The notes below the pieces were generated by a model. It was not told the DNA's origin and did not search any database. It saw only the letters and a program-made list of their open reading frames with translations. The position numbers and the translations under genes were made by a program. 64,000 bases of DNA from Marchantia polymorpha subsp. ruderalis (taxonomy: Eukaryota > Streptophyta > Marchantiopsida > Marchantiales > Marchantiaceae), in contig AP031352.1 in the NCBI GenBank assembly GCA_037833965.1, forward strand, positions 26,578,501 to 26,642,500. The letters run 5' to 3'. Shown piece by piece: positions 1 to 12,719 of this stretch; position 1 is the first letter of the stretch, and every line of letters begins with the position of its first letter.

Positions 1-1016
1 CTGGGCGAATCCGGGATAATCCCATCCTTCGACACCGGTTTCTCCACCGAGTCCTCCTTCCATGCTTCCGGAGACCAATCGGAGGAGCTCCAAACCTGTG
101 GTTTTCTGTCTTGCGATTTCTTCTCTTCCATACCTTGCAGCACAGACAGCACGATACTTCTAGCAGCACTCGCAACTACCGCGGAGGCAAAGCCTTTGCC
201 AGCCTCCGTAAAAAGCTTGCCTACCAGACGCTCAGGTAGCCCTTCTGCTTTCCCTTCGCCCTTTAGTCTTCTATCACCTTGGGACCTGCTCTTTCCTTTT
301 CCACCGTCCGCAGCACTTTCTGCTCTGTAATAGTTTCTTGAAGTCATCCACGCAGAATACCTTCCTACGTCATCTTCGTCGTCTTCGACATCAAATCGCG
401 ACGCGCTATCGCTTCTTTCCATTCTATCCTTCTTGACAGCACCATCGAACTTGCCATCATCATCTTCATACGCCTCCTTGTACTGCGAGCCATCGGTTTC
501 ACCCGACAATCGTAATCTCCTGTCTTTCCAAGAATGCCGCGAATCTCTGTAACCTAGCTCACCGGATGTCTTCCCTGTCTTGCGCAAACCATCTTTCCTG
601 AACGAAAGCTCTTCGTATAAGGCAGAACCGTACTCGGTGCCATCGGACAGAGAAGGGCCACTTCTCGCCAGCGAACTTACCACCCCCTGTGTCACAGAAC
701 GACATAGAGCCGCTACAGAAAGTTGAAACTCTCGTGTTTGGCCAACTTTCAGTAATTGCTTCAGACTCTGGGGCACCTCATCCTTGTCGGTGAGAAGAAA
801 GTTGTGGAAATCTGTCCACAATAAACCAGCGCAGTCGCCTCCCTTTGCAGTGACTTCAAGCAACGAAGAAAGCGACTCGAAAAACAAAAACAATTGCCGT
901 CGTTTCCGTGCGACAGCAGGAGACGTATAAATTCTATAAGAAATGTAGCCCCCCGCACCGACGGCAGCGCAAGCAATTAGAACATTCCTTTGACGACGGG
1001 TAAGCGGAAGCGACAT
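1..1016 (-). CDS. PHLOEM PROTEIN 2-LIKE A10-like protein, 5' part, runs off window
   Basis: An uninterrupted frame runs from an ATG at 1016-1014 to the left edge, giving 338 complete codons with no stop and no need for an intron. The start is the first ATG of this frame and lies in a short-hydrophobic-segment context: about residues 10-28 (Val-Leu-Ile-Ala-Cys, then Gly/Ala-rich) look like a membrane anchor or signal anchor. It is followed by a basic Ala-Arg-Lys-Arg-Arg motif and a stretch reading Asp-Glu-Val-Pro-Gln-Ser-Leu-Lys-Gln-Leu. That order (hydrophobic segment, ARKR, later DE(I/V)P.SLKQ) is how I remember the plant PP2-A10 family, which despite its name lacks the PP2 lectin fold and whose biochemical role is unclear. 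Residues ~150-270 are highly charged and probably disordered. The C-terminus is outside the window. The family call is from memory; the coding status is much more certain. Confidence 0.68.
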   Translation of the reverse strand, partial: MSLPLTRRQRNVLIACAAVGAGGYISYRIYTSPAVARKRRQLFLFFESLSSLLEVTAKGGDCAGLLWTDFHNFLLTDKDEVPQSLKQLLKVGQTREFQLSVAALCRSVTQGVVSSLARSGPSLSDGTEYGSALYEELSFRKDGLRKTGKTSGELGYRDSRHSWKDRRLRLSGETDGSQYKEAYEDDDGKFDGAVKKDRMERSDSASRFDVEDDEDDVGRYSAWMTSRNYYRAESAADGGKGKSRSQGDRRLKGEGKAEGLPERLVGKLFTEAGKGFASAVVASAARSIVLSVLQGMEEKKSQDRKPQVWSSSDWSPEAWKEDSVEKPVSKDGIIPDSP

Positions 1017-1950
1017 CGCTCCCTTCCTCCCTCCCAAGAAATTCAAGACTACAACATTGGCTCGCCCCTTGTCGTTGTCGACTTCCAGTAGAGATTCAAA
1101 ACCTTTCACAAGTTCCCTGCAACGAAATCCCACCTCCTCCGCAAACTTTCCCTCGCTGAAACCACTGACCTAACCCTGTTCCAAGACTCTCTCAAACCTC
1201 CCTGTGCGACGCAAATTACACTCGAACAAACTGAGACAAGGGCCGTCCCGCAGTCCAGTCCGCACAACCCTACGACTCCGGCTCGAATACCACAGGGAGA
1301 AAGACTCCTCTCACAGCAAATTCCACGGACGGGCGAACAGTACAATCGCTAAATTCGTCCAACTTTTCTCAATTCCGTGCTTCACGTCCGGAAAAAGAAT
1401 TCCAAATAGTACGCAGGAGCCCCTATATTCGTCAGATCCTTACACAACACGCACCACCACTTCGCTCGACTTCGCGATCCAGCCTTTCTTTCTTTCCCAC
1501 CAAATTTTCGTCAATTTCTTTTGCTTCGAATCAATTCGTTCCTTCACTGCACAACAACGACCGAAACTGCTCGTCCTCGTGCTCGATCACCGTTTCCAAT
1601 CCAGAATTAAAAGGGCATCGATTTGCTCCAAACCCTCGAGAGCTCAGCAGCAACCGATCCCCGGAAACGCAAGAGCGCTCATCGTGGTGCTTTGGCCGAC
1701 CGCACTATTCGTGGAGCTGGACAGAAAGGTCGCCATCAAACGCTCGAGGTCCCCAGACACTCCATCTCCTGCACGACCAAAAACGCTACACTTTGATCCA
1801 CTCACACGTTACCTGTCACCACCAGTCATCAGTCACATTCCCCCTTTTGGCCGCACCTTACCGGCTACCGCCTGGACACTCTTTCTGCGGTCAGCGTGCG
1901 ACTGACTGCGCTCCATGAGGTGTCATAAATATCCCCTGCCTTCCCTTCAT
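1017..1950. other. 5' flank of the PP2-A10-like gene
   Basis: This is the upstream side of the minus-strand gene and should hold its 5' UTR and promoter. It is C- and CT-rich on the plus strand, as often seen over plant 5' UTRs read in reverse. A long open frame on the plus strand (1204-1905) begins with ATG but has low-complexity Arg/Ser/Pro composition and no recognisable domain, so I treat it as accidental. I see no clear TATA box. Confidence 0.4.
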
Positions 1951-2425
1951 CCCGTTTTATTCTCATGAGATTCATTCATGCTCGAGCAGTGGACCTAGGA
2001 TAAAAAGCACACCATGATTCATTCTGTGCGTAGTCTAACAGCTTGAAAATCAACTATCTCTCCTCCCTTTGAATCGACAATGCGGAATTCACCTTATGAG
2101 AATGTCGCCTTTTGCAGTTGATTGACTTCAGCTCAGTATCGTGTGCACTTAAGAATTGAATAATGATTGACTATGACTTCTTGGGCACTTCCCATTTTAT
2201 TCTCATAAAATTCATTCATGCTTGATCAGTGGACCTAGGATAAAAAGCACACCATGTTTCATTTTGTTCGTAGTCGTTTTGATATTCATCTAACTTTCCT
2301 CCCTTTGATTAAACAAATGCGAAATTCACCTTCTGAGAATATGGCCTTTCGCAGTTGATTGACTTCAGCTCAGTATCGTGTGCAGTTACGAATTGGATGA
2401 TGATTGACTATGACTTCTGGGGCAC
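1951..2425. repeat. two-copy tandem repeat, 240-bp unit
   Basis: Unit 1 (1951-2190) and unit 2 (2191-2425) share long runs, for example cagtggacctaggataaaaa and gattgacttcagctcagtat, at a constant offset of about 240 bp. Scattered substitutions and small indels separate the units, so the duplication is not very recent. There is no coding potential in either unit. Confidence 0.9.
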
Positions 2426-4789
2426 AGATGCACGCAATGTGCTTGTAATTCTCAAGCTCGCTCACTGATCCCTTTTCCCATTTTGTCGGTTTAACAGCTT
2501 CAGCACAAGGGGCACAACGAAACTTCAGTGTAAAGCTAAAAAGAGTTTGACACATCCTCGTGAGACTTTTACGGACTAGTACTTTGCAAATGGTGACCTC
2601 CGTGAGTTAAGTAGATGACTGGTCTGTTCTCCGGATTAAACGGTATTAACAGCCTCGTGAAGTACAAACTGCCACATCACAAAGCGACTTATCCTAAAAT
2701 GGATAGAAAGTGAGGCCTATATTTACTTCTATACCCAAACTGTTCCATATGGTGTCACCTTTAATAGCTGAGTTGGCGCTTCCTCGATTGAGCCAATTAG
2801 CATGCACATGCATCCAAAAGGTTACTATCATCTAGAAGCTGATACAAGCTTGGGAACAAATATTCCTTGTCGTTGCAAATAGAGATTTACAGTTGCAGTC
2901 CATGAGGATTGCAGTTGCAGTTTGACGCAGTCACCGCATCCCAACAGTTTATGCAATTTTTAAATGATGTGCAATAATGACGTTTATCACTAGCACAAAC
3001 CTATTCAGTTTCCTCCCCTAATGCCTCCTAAGCTTTCGGTATGTTTCGATATGAATGGATTGATCATTACTCGTGAGAAGAAAAGTGGTAAATGAAAAAA
3101 TATTTGCCAATGTCACATCGGGTATGGAAAATATTTATATAAGGAGTAAAAATATAATATTAGTTTAAAATATCTAAAAATGAGCCTAAAACTCATGTAT
3201 AAATAAATGACTGATTCGTCAAATCCCATGATATTCTTTTTAAAAAACTGATATTCTTTGAAAGTAATGAGAACTCATTGATTGAAAAAATTATTGATAT
3301 ATGATAAGTATTAGAAAATTACAAACATAAAATCATTCCAGAATTAGAATATATATAGTTTGGTATTCAATTATCTATTCAATTTTGTAAAGCGTGAACA
3401 TGTTGACGTTAAAATCAATCATAAATATTGAAAGTTATTAAATTACATAAGTATAAGACAATGAATTATTTACGAGATAAATAAATTAAAATTAATAAAA
3501 ATCTACTGGAAAGTGATCTTAAAAAATATATACCATCTTCATTTCAATAAATCTCTATTTTGGTTGCATCAAGTCAAAATCTTTCAAGTTTGATTAAATG
3601 TAAATGATCAATCATATATGTTCAAAAATATGTCAATATTTTATCAAAAATTAAATTTTCTAACTAAAAATATGTAGTTGAATGTCTTAACCTCAGTTCA
3701 TTACAAGTAAAAGAGAATTTATTCAATATAACAAAGTTAAAACTGAGTTGACTTGTTACATACTTTCTAAAATACGCTTATGAGTATTAAATATCATATC
3801 ATTGAGAAAAAAAGTTTGATAAATGATAATAATGATGATGACTTTATATTTCTATTTAATTTTTTCAATTATTAATATCAAAAAAAGAAATTTATAAGGC
3901 TATTTTTTATTTTAAAACACTAGTGTGATCTACAATTTATTTTAGTATTTCAATGTTATCAATTTTTGATTACTTCTTTAAGTATATTTTTTCTTTAAAG
4001 AAATGAATGATATTAATGATTTTGACTATTTAAAATAGTATAAATTATGATAAAAAAAGATAATTTGCATGTTCAAAAAAGAAAATTGGATAAATTTTTG
4101 GTTTGCAGATTAAAAGATGAGTTATAAATATTTGATATTAAATTGCTTGATTTTCAATTTGTATACGGAACGGCTAGTTATTGCTCAGTCTATGCTAATT
4201 ATCACTCACCTGAGAATACGAGAGCTTGCGAATGCGCCAATGCGCGACCAACTGATACAACGTTAGAGTTTGAGCACGTTGACGTCAACAACGACGACAA
4301 TGTCGATGTGGTTGCTGTGAGCAGTTGGGAAATAATGTTAGATTCCACACTTGCAAACTATACGTAATTCAGGGTTGTACTCTTGTTATTTCTGCTGTTG
4401 CTGTTGTTCCTATTCCTGGCACTTCTCCGTTAATGCATAAAAAAGTACCTATTCTGGACATAGAATTAGACATACTTGTGGAGTATACTCATAACTAGTA
4501 ATAAACAACAACACACGATCATACTATGAAAGATAATTAGCATAATTTTTTAAACTGAGGTATAATTAGCCACTTCCTTTATATAACATTCATCTTTTAA
4601 AATATCATTTTTAGATGTAAGTTGTAAGATATTGATACATATTGAAATTAGAGTAATAAAATCATGAACTGATTGATAATTTGATATTTTCCATAAATTG
4701 TTACAAAAGATGTGAAATTGTATAATATATAATCTAATTTGAATATGAAATCAAGTTAAATTGCAAATTATTTGAATTGACTATGTATG

Positions 4790-4821
<32 letters not shown>

Positions 4822-7800
4822 ACTTTGTAACTCATAAATTAACATGTGATGATATTGAAATTTTGAAGAATGAAAGAACAAAGAAGATGAAAATAAAAAC
4901 TCTAGTGGAGATTATTGAAGTTACATTAAATTCAATTTTGATCTCAAGTAATATGACATATATGACACTTTTTTGCGAGAATAATTATCAATATATATTT
5001 TTTTCACTAAATGAAATTGATAGAATATAAATCTACAAGGATTAAAGAATATAAATAAATCATAAAAATAATATTTAATTATTTTTTCTTTGTGATAATA
5101 AAATCATTGCATAAATTTTCATAACAATTTATCTAATGTATACAATTTTTACATGATACACTACAAATGTTATCAAAACAATGTACTTTGATCTCATAAT
5201 AATAAAAATAAATGCAATTTTTTTTATAACTTAATGAAAATTTTAGCATAAATTAATCTTGAATACATTATAAAATATCATTCAATTGTAAGCTATCCAT
5301 CAGAAATACAATGACAATTTCACATTTTTTCAAACAAAACTTGAATACTATTATATAAATAATGACAATATAGAATATATTTAATTGCTCAAAGTGTCGT
5401 AAATATTTATGAAATCATACATGGTTAAACATCAAGTAATGTTTTATTTTCAATTTTGTACAATTGCAATGAAAATGAAAACTTTTATACTTAAAGAACT
5501 ATATGCATCACTTCATTTTAAAAAAATTAGATACAAAAGATTTATTAATGATAGATTTGAAATGTATTAAAGTTTCATGTAAATAATTAAAATACTTGTG
5601 TAACAATGAAAATGTGTGAAAATGTGTATGTAAGATTTAGAGTCAAATTGCAAAGTTTTGTCAAACTTGATTTACACCTTTAAACAATACATTTTATGCT
5701 ACAAGATATTTGAATAGTTTAAAAAAGAAGAAATTATTGCAACAAATATCCGGAGATTTTTTTTTATAACTAATCTGTTTAAGTATGACATGTTATAGAA
5801 ATTCAAATAAAAATTTAGCTTCAATTCTATATATCAAGCCTTATAAAGTATGCTTATATATCATAGTGGCTGTTTTTACATTAAAATAATTAGATTAATT
5901 ATAAATTTTTTCCAAAAATAAACCTTTTTTAAAGCAAAAAAAATTAATTTTTTTTCAAAAAAATGAACTTCTTGTGTAAAGAAAAATCAAATATCATTAT
6001 TAAAAATAATCATTAAAAAATACTAAATTTTCTTTTTTATGCAATAATTTTTTTCTTTTATTTTTATTTGATATTTAAATATTTTATTCATCATCATATT
6101 TTTCATAAATCATATGATTTTTTTTTCAAATTATATCAAAAATACGATTTTCATGTACAAAATGTTTGAAAAAACATGTATTTTATTAAAAATAAAAAAT
6201 TACTTATTTTATATTTTTGATTTTATAAAAAAAATCATGCTACACAAATCTTTTCAAATTTGAATAATATATGCAACATCTTAGTGTAACTTAATATTGA
6301 AGGATAATTCAAATAATATTATTGTGCAAATTATATTATAGTGATCTTGACTACTTGAACATATTGATATGAAAAACTTTACTTTTTTTTGGTATCATGT
6401 ACAAATTTTAACTTATATACAAGTATGACCAAATAGTCAACTGAGAGTCCTTGATGACTAAATTATTTAAATGTTACTCGGCTATCACGTCTAAACAAGT
6501 TTGAAAGAAAATGAGAATGGTGTTGTATGTTGTAGTAGGTATTGGACACAAATGCAATAATGTGATGCACAAATCTGAAGTAAATGATGTCTCCTCGTTT
6601 TCATATAGAATTTAAAAAAAAAACTGTAGTAATTTTGAGAAACTAACATGGAATGATTTTCTCATGAATGAGTTTCTTGAATATCCCAGTATTGACATTA
6701 CTGTTTGTTAGGTTTTGTATTCATGCTACACAAAATTAAGCTCATATCATGTTGTGGATTATCCAACTAGTTGCATAGTCTGAATTTGTGTAAGAAAATC
6801 TAGAACTTGACACTAAGGCATTCAAAAGATTCGACTTTGTATAGTTTTATGTACACATCGTACTTAAGTAGAACCTATTTAAAAATGAACATCAATTTGG
6901 CATTTGGGCTAGACAACTGAATGATGATGACACAATTATTTTGCAAGAAGTCTTAAATAAAAAAATAAAACTATGCTACAACTCAAAGAAGCGGATAAAA
7001 CTACTAACAGTTGTAACCATCTTTTGTTAGTTAGAACTAAAGTAGAGATGAAGATATATTTACATCTATAGTCTTCACATTAGCGATTTGTGTGCTTGGT
7101 AAATAGAAAGTTTAATGTGTTTGTTGAAAGCGACACGTCAACACTCCGTGTGTTTGTTAGGTAAGGATTGAGTATGTTAGTTGGAAGCGATACATCAACA
7201 ATCTCTATGCTCATTAGATATATCCGCCATATCATCAATCCATTAAGATATGATTGAATGATGGAGAGTAGAGTTTATCTTCGTGTATTTGTTTGAAATA
7301 TTTATATGAAAAAAAGTTAAACCATTCTAGGTATCTTCAAAGTTGTGTTTCATGTTCAAATGAGATACTCTCTTGATTCCAAATGTTATAACACTCAATC
7401 GATTGATGATCTTGCTATACTCTAGGTTTTTCAAATGTTTCATGCTGTGTTATGGACGACTTGAACCATAGGCAATGTAAACCCAATTGATGATTGGTGA
7501 CATTATCTTTTAACATTTTACACATCTCATAAGAACTTTGGACAAGAAAATATTAGAAAATTTATGTATGATAGATACAATAATTTTTTTGTATCTTATG
7601 TATGATTTTGAAAACTCAGCAACAAACAATTTGTAGTTTCATATCTTGCATGAATATTGATGAATGTCTCTTGATGAAAATATTTACGTCCACTAAAAAT
7701 TAAGACTTTCATGTCTAGTATTTTTTCTCTTTTCTTTTATTCATTTTGTGCTATCTAAACTAATGCATAGTGATGCGCATAAATCAAGTTAATTTGAAAT

Positions 7801-9890
7801 TAAAGTTTTGTTTAACATAAACATGCTTGCTTATTATAAGATATAATTCTAGTTATGAAATTTAAATTTGATGCAATTCTTCCCTTATACACATCATATT
7901 TCTAAAATTATTTTTATTAATATATTTTTATAATAATTTTTTTCCAAAATTTTACATTAAATTCAAAAATGTATTTAAAATTTTTCATATTATGCCATAT
8001 AAATTTAAGATACTAAAAAATTACAATTTACAAATTATTTTTAATGTGTTTTTTATAAATATCATATCATATCACATGTAACAATGTTATTTTCTAATGT
8101 TAATTACAATAATATTTTATTTTAGTAATCTTGAAACATAAGTAAACATGATGATTTTAATTATCATAACACTTACATCATTATAAGAAATAGCATAAAA
8201 AGATGATGTTAAAATGTTTCTCTCATAGCAATAATTAATCATAATTTAGAAATTGCTTTATTATTCATTTTTTTTTAACTTTTAAAATCATTCTTAGTCG
8301 ATCATATTAACAAGACATTTATGGAATTCAACATTTAAATGAATGTTAAACTTTTTATGTGACTAATACATGACAATTTTATCAAAGTATCAGCAAGAAG
8401 TAATTCAAGCATTAACATCATTCAAATCATGAGAATAATGAGATGAAGATAGAGATATCACTATGAATGATGAAGTTTGAAGAAAAAGTATGAACTTAAA
8501 ACTTTAAGATACTCAACCACAAAACGATAAAAAAATAGATTTTTATATATGTATCAGTTTACTAAGATTTTTTCTTTTATCAATATGCTTTAAGATTATA
8601 TGGAATAAAGAAAAACATTTAAACTTGTCAAAGCTAGGCAAGAAGATACTAATTTCATTTTGTTTTGTTCAAGATCAACAATCATTCTTGACATCTTCTT
8701 GTTTGTATTTTGTTGTTTAGATAATAACCTTAAATAAGTCACATTAACAAGATAATTGAACTGCAATGAAAATTTGTTACTTTTGAACTTTGAGTTTATT
8801 GATTTGTTAATCACTACATACTTTCAATTGTAAAAATAGGGAGGAAAAAATCTGAAAATTTTGATGTTTTGATATCTTTTAATAAGAATCCAAGATTTCA
8901 TTTAAAACTTGAGTGTAAGGCTATTTTAGGTTTCAAATCTAGTTTGATTGTATTATTTGTTTGATTATCTTATTTAACTTAAAATAATTTTCTTTCATCT
9001 ATCATTAAATCTAGCAAATGCTTATAGATTTACTTTTGTTTTGATCGTGATGATGTTTTGGCTATTATGACACATGAAAAAGATATATTTTCAAAAAAAT
9101 GGAATTATAGAATTAATTTAATCCACAAAAATAAGCAATGTATCAAAGATAATATTCATGTTACTCCAATGCAAAGTAAAAATTGGATATTGAACATACT
9201 TGCAATTCATAAATTTTATCAATAAAAGATGTTAAACTTTTCAAATAATAAGAACCGATTTTTCATAATAAGAACTAACACTAGGTTATATGTATTTTTG
9301 GGTATAGAACTAAATTACATCAGTACTTTTGACATTTAATTCAATCAATTGACCATTTTTATTGATCCTTGTTTAAGTATTTCTTTGTGATAAGCTCAAT
9401 TGATATTTGAAGAAGTTTGAAGCAATTGAATGTTTCATCTAGATAATGTATAGTGCTTTTAAATTTTCATTCATTGTTATAATTTTTTTATTTTAAGGCA
9501 CTGTCAAAATCGCATGGTTATATATCAATTATGTCCAGTAAATATCAAGATCTATAACTAATGGTATACATCCTTTATGTGGTAGGCATGAACAGTCAGT
9601 CGCTGATGAAGTTTTAATTATTCAAAGTTGAATATAACTTTTCAGTAGAGTTTCGTGATTACAAGTTCTGTATCGTAGCTCCTAAGCTAAATACAAACTC
9701 CGGATATGAAAAATTTCTACTATCCACTTCCCAATACCTGTTACAGTGGCATAAGGTGGCAGGCAGCTCTCCTTGTGGTATTCCAGCTTTAAAGTATACA
9801 ATATATCTCATACGAGTTCTAAGCGTATGCCAGGAAATGACTTAGAATTCTTCTGAAGTTTAAATTTGTGTCACAAGATTTGCACTTCGC
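2426..9890. other. AT-rich gene desert
   Basis: About 7.4 kb of very AT-rich DNA with frequent homopolymer A/T tracts and no open frame resembling a protein family. A TA dinucleotide run lies at about 4791-4820. A short island of higher GC at 4143-4370 contains a 74-codon frame without recognisable features. I see no tRNA, rRNA or LTR structure here. It is probably decayed transposon sequence. Confidence 0.6.
4791..4820. repeat. TA dinucleotide microsatellite
   Basis: A run of alternating T and A follows a short tatg repeat. It is a simple repeat and the open frame beginning in it is meaningless. Confidence 0.9.
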
Positions 9891-10355
9891 AGTGTAAAAT
9901 ATTCTAACCAAAAGAACTTCTATGCACTACCCGCTCCGTTCCGTGGGAATGGTAAACTCGTGGGTAATGATGAACTACCCTCAACTTGATAGGCGCAGCC
10001 AGGGTTGATTTCAGAGGTTCCAGAGTCCTCTGAGATCGACCGAGACTCAGCTGCAAATCTGGACGGAGCGCTGAACTTGGAGTTCATTCGGAAGGCTCTT
10101 CTGATCTCCCGAGAAGGAGGTTTCCAATTGCCACCGAGGCGCAGATTCTATCTCTGATTTGGGCTTTTGTAGATGCAACCCGATCCTCTCGGTTGGATAC
10201 CCTCTTCACCGAACAGCTGCTCATGAGAGAAGTCAATTCAGATCGGGAACTCGTTACCACAGGTCTCACTATCTGTCCATCAACTTCAGATCTGATAAAT
10301 CTGCAGTCCTCAAATTTCTGAGTCGCAAATCGGAAAGACTGCTGAATCATATGGG
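9891..10355. other. 3' flank of the GDSL lipase gene
   Basis: Non-coding DNA of intermediate composition between the AT-rich desert and the stop codon of the minus-strand GDSL gene. It should contain the 3' UTR and polyadenylation region. The small opposing frames at 10084-10359 have no recognisable content. Confidence 0.4.
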
Positions 10356-12563
10356 TTAGGATCGGGCCAGGGTGCTGACGTTAAAAGGCTTGACAAACTG
10401 ACGCCCATATATGTAGAATCCAGTCTGAAGCTTGTTGACCTTCTCTGTGAAGTGGGCATAATCCCAGTACAAGTACTCGCCAAGCGACTCTTTCGAGCAC
10501 AGATTGTAGACGGGAGCTCCGTTGGCATCAAGTGCCCCACATCCACCCACATCACCGTTGTAAGGTCCAGTTCCGCAACATGCTACTGAGCCCTTTGTGA
10601 AGCCTGCAGCGCGGAGCAAGGGTGACACAGATGAGACTGCAGGGCAAGGAAAGATCAAAGTGTTCATCCACTTTCATGTGAGCCCAGTTCAAAAGATTTA
10701 ATCCCACTCACCGTATGCCGATCCACTTTTGACAATTCCCTCGAGAAACTTGTAGTTGTCAGTGTAGACAACGAACGACCCCGGGCAGGATCGTGAGAGA
10801 CGCTGTTGCAGGGCGGGCAATTTGGAATTGACGAGCCTGCACAAAGCGTTGGCAGGCTCGAAGCACGTTCCGTCGTTCCTTCCCACATTTGCTGGAGTAC
10901 AACCGATTGGGTTCTGCCCATTGATGATGAACTTCCTCGCACCCTCTGCGTACAAAGCCTGCAATGTACGTACACAGCTCAGGGCGGATTGACACAAACT
11001 GGTTAAAGAAAAGGGGGACCAGAATCCACAGAAGGACCGGATTACATCAGAGGCACTAATGTACACGACGACCCGAGTTCCAGAAGTTTGTTATGGTAAC
11101 CTTAATCAGCTTAAGACTATCGAAGCTCCCGGTGGAAGTATGTGAAAATTTTCTTTTCGTGCATCTTACTCTTCATGCCTAAGAGTTCGAGAGTTCGAAT
11201 TTAGGAAGATCTTCAATACCACGCGAGCCCAAGGACCTAGATAGACAGAGTAATAATCTCGAAGCGAAGAAAGTCAACAGGGTCTGTGATATTACCAGAA
11301 CGGTATCGTAGGTCGCGTTTATGATTCTGGTGGTGTAGACGTCGGGACTGTACACCTGCTGCATGGTCGTGTTCAGCAGGTAGCCCCAAGCAATGTCATT
11401 TGCTCCTGAGCTGATGACATAGAGTGAGCGATCTAGCAGAACCTCTGCCTGTTTCTGTCCGAGGCAGCCAATCAGTTTAGACTTCACCAGTCGAAATTGC
11501 TCCAGCTGCTCAAGAATGTTGGTCACCGTACGACCTCCGAAGATGGCTTCAAGCTGTATCAGTCAGGTCGTGTTCAATCAGTTCATTGTGAACGTGCAGG
11601 CCATAAATTTAAGCTCTTTCTTACCTTCCAAATGCAAAACTCTGCCATAGATACTCGGTGAAAGTTTGTAATTCTCATTGTCTTGGATCTTCTCTACGCT
11701 TTATAATCTGCAGCATAAAGTGATGGGTGAACATGAACTTACGTTGGTTTTGGTGGTTTCAAAGTTGCCACTCCCACCGGAAGCGAAGTTCACTCCTTTG
11801 GTGTAGTCCCTAGTGGCAGGGTTCTGATAAGCCGCCGTAACAGGAAGGCCGAGGCCTTGGGCTGCAGGAAATCATTCCATGTCAGATCCATGTCCCACCC
11901 CTTTGACGCTCATTCAAACAGGAAGTTTGCAGCTTGGATCTAGAGTGCTTAGCTTCCTTCTTCTACCCCTGAAGTTGACCCATAGGAGTGCCATCCATCA
12001 CTCTCTAATGCTTAGATGAGGAAAGCAACCATTGTGGAGATTTATGCGTCACACACGCTCTCGCTCTCGTATCGATTTCAATTTATTATCAGTTCCTGTT
12101 GTAGCCTGTCATGGTTGGAGAACCCAGAAACTCCTGTAATCCTGTAAAATTCGACGCTGTGTAGTGCGCATGAACTTAATGTAAATATTGCAATGGATAC
12201 TAGACTTATAATTGTGCGTCCAATACTCAAGGAAAGTTCTCGTCGACGAGAGCGAGAGAAAGATCACAAGCAGGAAGATTCTCTTTACGTACCCAGCAAA
12301 TCGACCCATACTCGTCCATCGCTGAAGCGTCCAGTGGGTCGGTCGAAGAAACTTTGTCCATACGGAGTGATGTTGGCAAGAAATGCGGCCCCTGGGTTAG
12401 CGATGAACTGGTTGTTCCCGGGGTCTGTAGTGGAGTCTCCGAAGCTGAATATAGCGGGCACGTCATGTTCGAAGCCCCTCCCCTCACTTACATCCTTCGC
12501 CTGAGCTCCACTTACTAGCAGCAGTGTCAACACTGTCACCAAGAATCCCGAGTCTTTCTTCAT
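10356..12563 (-). CDS. GDSL-type esterase/lipase, secreted, five exons
   Basis: Exons by GT-AG sites and frame are 12563-12293, 11861-11743, 11553-11296, 10958-10712 and 10636-10356, totalling 1176 nt (391 aa plus TAA), a normal length for the plant family. Residues 1-22 form a signal peptide (basic start, Leu/Val-rich core, cleavage near Gln-Ala). Family blocks occur in order: block I Phe-Gly-Asp-Ser with nucleophile Ser44; block II Gly-Gly near 119-120; block III Gly-Ala-Asn-Asp with Asn182; block V Asp-Tyr-Ala-His with Asp357 and His360. The set of catalytic and oxyanion residues is therefore complete. The plant family hydrolyses ester bonds of lipids, cutin or acetylated polysaccharides outside the cell; the substrate here cannot be told. 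Intron phases agree at every join (1, 0, 0, 1). Neighbouring genes are unrelated. Confidence 0.93.
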
Positions 12564-12705
12564 GTTCGGTCACTGGAGAAAAGCTATGAATAACTTCTCC
12601 CATAAACTCCGAAAGCCTTTACCACTGATAAGGCGCGCTGAGGAACACTCTGTCTGCCAGTTGATGATGCTCAGCTCGGAATGAATGTACTCGGATTTCA
12701 GAAGT

Positions 12706-12713
12706 GTTTATAT
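12706..12713 (-). promoter_or_regulatory. TATA box of the GDSL gene
   Basis: Read on the minus strand the sequence is CATATAAA, about 145 nt upstream of the ATG at 12563. Transcription would start near 12680, giving a 5' UTR of about 115 nt. Position and sequence fit a plant TATA box, but no start site can be seen directly. Confidence 0.5.
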
Positions 12714-12719
12714 GTACAT

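Noticed and set aside
1204-1905. 233-codon plus-strand open frame
   Set aside because: It lies across the presumed 5' UTR and promoter of the minus-strand gene, has low-complexity composition and no domain, and is best explained by scarcity of stops in C-rich DNA.
4143-4367. 74-codon frame in a GC-richer island of the AT-rich desert
   Set aside because: No family motif, no splice context and no neighbouring exon; coding status cannot be supported.
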